A DNA stretch of 64,000 nucleotides from Amycolatopsis bullii (lineage in GTDB: Bacteria; Actinomycetota; Actinomycetes; Mycobacteriales; Pseudonocardiaceae): NCBI RefSeq assembly GCF_014654205.1, contig NZ_BNAW01000019.1, positions 1 through 64,000 on the forward strand. Reading direction: 5' to 3'. Shown one piece after another: positions 62,816 through 64,000 of the stretch (position 1 is its first letter; every line of letters starts with the position of its first letter). The position numbers were made by a program, and so were the translations under genes. A model generated the notes under the pieces. That model did not search any database. It was given only the letters and a program-made list of their open reading frames with translations, and was not told where the DNA came from.

Positions 62816-63280
62816 ATGTGCTTCGAGTGCGAGAACCAGGACAGATCCGGTTACCTGGACCGGCTTCGCGACGGCGTGGCCGAGCGGGGCTGGCTGGTGC
62901 AGGGAGTCGAGGGAGCGGGGCCGTACCCGCCGTGGGCCTACACGATCGGCCTGAGCGGGTACGGCTTGCCCGAGCTGGTCGTGACGGGCCTGCCGATGCT
63001 CGCGGCCGGAAACCTGTTGAACTCCCTGGCTTCCCGGGTCCGGCACGGCCCGCCCCTCGCGGCGGGCGACCACACCCGGTTGCGCGACGGCCCGCTGCTC
63101 GAGGTCGTCGAGCTCACCGAGCCGTCGGTCCACCTGGTGTTCGCGGTCGCGCTGTACGGGCCGGAAATCCGGGCGCTGCAACTGGTCCACGCGGACACCC
63201 GCGGCCGCTTCCCCTGGTCCCCCGACTACCGCGACGGCCGAGCCGGCCAGCCCGTCCTAGGACCCCGCCATGCCCACTGA
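62816..63280 (+). CDS. DUF4262 protein
   Basis: A 154-aa protein of the DUF4262 family: CFECENQDRSGYLDRLRDGV, PPWAYTIGLSGYGLPELVVTGLP and AVALYGPEIRALQLVHAD. DUF4262 proteins resemble small oxygenase-like or nucleic-acid-linked domains of unknown role. ATG at 62816 is preceded by GGGGGAGGAG. It is followed 16 bp later by the 21-bp tandem repeat array. Confidence 0.85.
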   Translation: MCFECENQDRSGYLDRLRDGVAERGWLVQGVEGAGPYPPWAYTIGLSGYGLPELVVTGLPMLAAGNLLNSLASRVRHGPPLAAGDHTRLRDGPLLEVVELTEPSVHLVFAVALYGPEIRALQLVHADTRGRFPWSPDYRDGRAGQPVLGPRHAH

Positions 63281-63296
63281 CCCCGCGATGCCCCGC

Positions 63297-63590
63297 CAGT
63301 CACGCGAGATGCCCGCCCAGTCACGCGAGATGCCCGCCCAGTCACGCGAGATGCCCGCCCAGTCACGCGAGTTCGGGCTCCGATCACGCGAGTTCGGGCT
63401 GCGGTCCGGCGTGTCCTCCGTCGGGGTGCGCGAACCGACCCCCCAGGTACGCAAGTCGACCATCCAGGTACGCGAACCGACCCTCCAGGTACGCAAGTCG
63501 ACCCTCCAGGTACGCAAGTCGACCCTCCAGGTACGCCGACCGACTCGCCGGGTACGCGAGTCGGCCCTCCGGTCACGCGTTTCCCGGTAC
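63297..63590. repeat. 14-unit degenerate 21-bp tandem repeat
   Basis: Fourteen consecutive 21-bp units in strict phase start at 63297, 63318 and so on to 63570. The first five centre on TCACGCGAG; units 8-12 on CAGGTACGCAAGTCGACC; units 6, 7, 13 and 14 are diverged or mixed. Every unit keeps a core like [GT]ACGCGAG or TCACGCGAG. It fills the gap between the convergent DUF4262 and GntR genes; the last unit holds the GntR stop codon. A 21-bp period equals seven codons and two helical turns. It is not CRISPR, since there are no unique spacers. Confidence 0.9.
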
Positions 63591-64000
63591 TGGCGGTGCT
63601 TCCCCGTCCTTAAGGCTCGTGCCCGGCGCCAGCCGCTGCACCGCGTCCTCCATGTGGGCCTCGAGCAGCGTCAGCGCCGTCTCCTCGTCGCCGTCGCGCA
63701 GGGCCTGGATGAGCTTCGTGTGCTCCTCCACGCGCTCTTCGACCCGCTGGTACGTGCTCTGCAACGCCGTCAGGCACATCCGCGTCTCGATCAGCAGCGT
63801 CCGGGCCATCCGCACCAGCCGCTTGCTGCCGGAGGCGTTGATGAGGGCCTCGTGGAACTTGAGGTCCGCCGTGGAGAGCGCGGTGGGGTCGTCCTCGCTC
63901 GCCGCGGTCGCCATCTCGGTGACGGTCTGTTCGAGGACGTCCGCGATCCGGTCGCGGTCGCCGCCGCGCAGGGCGCGCAGCATGGCCGCCCGCTCGATCG
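63573..64000 (-). CDS. GntR-family (FadR/FCD) regulator, N-terminus outside window
   Basis: The C-terminal 141 residues of a GntR regulator: an all-helical FCD ligand domain with MLRALRGGDRDRIADVLEQTV, the D-x(3)-H metal/ligand pattern TADLKFHEALINASG, and RVEERVEEHTKLIQALRDGD carrying the second histidine. The DNA-binding winged helix would lie beyond base 64000. FCD-type GntR proteins often bind TTGT-NN-ACAA sites, and one lies at 60179 between the aminotransferase and dehydrogenase operons. Control of that cluster is inferred. Confidence 0.82.
   Translation of the reverse strand, partial: IERAAMLRALRGGDRDRIADVLEQTVTEMATAASEDDPTALSTADLKFHEALINASGSKRLVRMARTLLIETRMCLTALQSTYQRVEERVEEHTKLIQALRDGDEETALTLLEAHMEDAVQRLAPGTSLKDGEAPPVPGNA

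Noticed and set aside
63226..63576. Small repeat-coded protein on the minus strand
   Set aside because: Open only because the 21-bp repeats lack stops in several frames; the start has no ribosome site and the frame is not favoured over the others.
63297..63590. CRISPR array
   Set aside because: Units are contiguous 21-mers without unique spacers, and no cas genes are present.

Overview
This window is high-GC (about 70% or more by eye), densely coded actinobacterial DNA. Leaderless starts, GTG/TTG starts, CebR-type and TetR-type operators, FadE/AccD1-type mycolata-like gene order, a WXG100 module and a PF04672-type methyltransferase family suggest a filamentous Pseudonocardiales organism such as Amycolatopsis. 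No rRNA, tRNA, CRISPR array or replication origin was seen.

Layout. 1-6.5 kb: PucR regulator (cut by the window edge), methyltransferase, FAD monooxygenase, and the metY-metX methionine operon. 6.5-14.7 kb: a TetR repressor and an AccD1-AccA1-acyl-CoA dehydrogenase operon that share a GTTAGCG-NN-CGCTAAC operator (leucine/branched-chain catabolism). Between them lie a secreted GH5-CBM2 cellulase with a CebR box and a secreted SGNH esterase. 14.7-17 kb: a three-gene WXG100/YbaB (type VII secretion-like) unit. 17-24 kb: methionine aminopeptidase under a 28-bp palindrome, GNAT, SDR, a PHA-synthase-like hydrolase, two FadE dehydrogenases with their own palindrome, and LtrA.

24.3-37.3 kb is the accessory heart. 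On the plus strand lie a nucleotidyl-cyclase-like protein with a C-terminal EAD2-like domain, an EAD2-VMAP-like protein, a MoxR AAA+ ATPase and a 1,502-aa vWA-STAND-TPR protein. This is a vWA/MoxR/VMAP ternary conflict system merged with an FxsT-like protein. Converging on it from the minus strand are two paralogous cassettes. Each has a 64-aa FxsA-like precursor peptide followed by a HExxH-type (alpha-ketoglutarate type) peptide hydroxylase. No radical SAM enzyme is present, and the peptides lack the C-terminal FxSxx tail. A decayed IS5-type transposase lies at the right edge. This rSAM-less RiPP plus ternary-system locus is the best candidate for an undescribed system.

37.3-42 kb: a regulator made of two fused TetR units, divergent from fadA-fadB (beta-oxidation). 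42-48.4 kb: ABM monooxygenase, MMPL transporter, NarL-type two-component pair, DUF3761 lipoprotein, MFS exporter. 48.4-53.9 kb: three tandem PF04672-type methyltransferases, then a GlcD-type oxidase and ThDP-enzyme operon. 54-57.5 kb: a membrane-tethered PBP1-like receptor and a broken roadblock gene. 57.5-64 kb: aldo-keto reductase; divergent aminotransferase-DUF3830 and semialdehyde dehydrogenase-tartrate dehydrogenase operons around a GntR-type operator; DUF4262; a 14-unit 21-bp tandem repeat; and the C-terminal part of an FCD-type GntR regulator.
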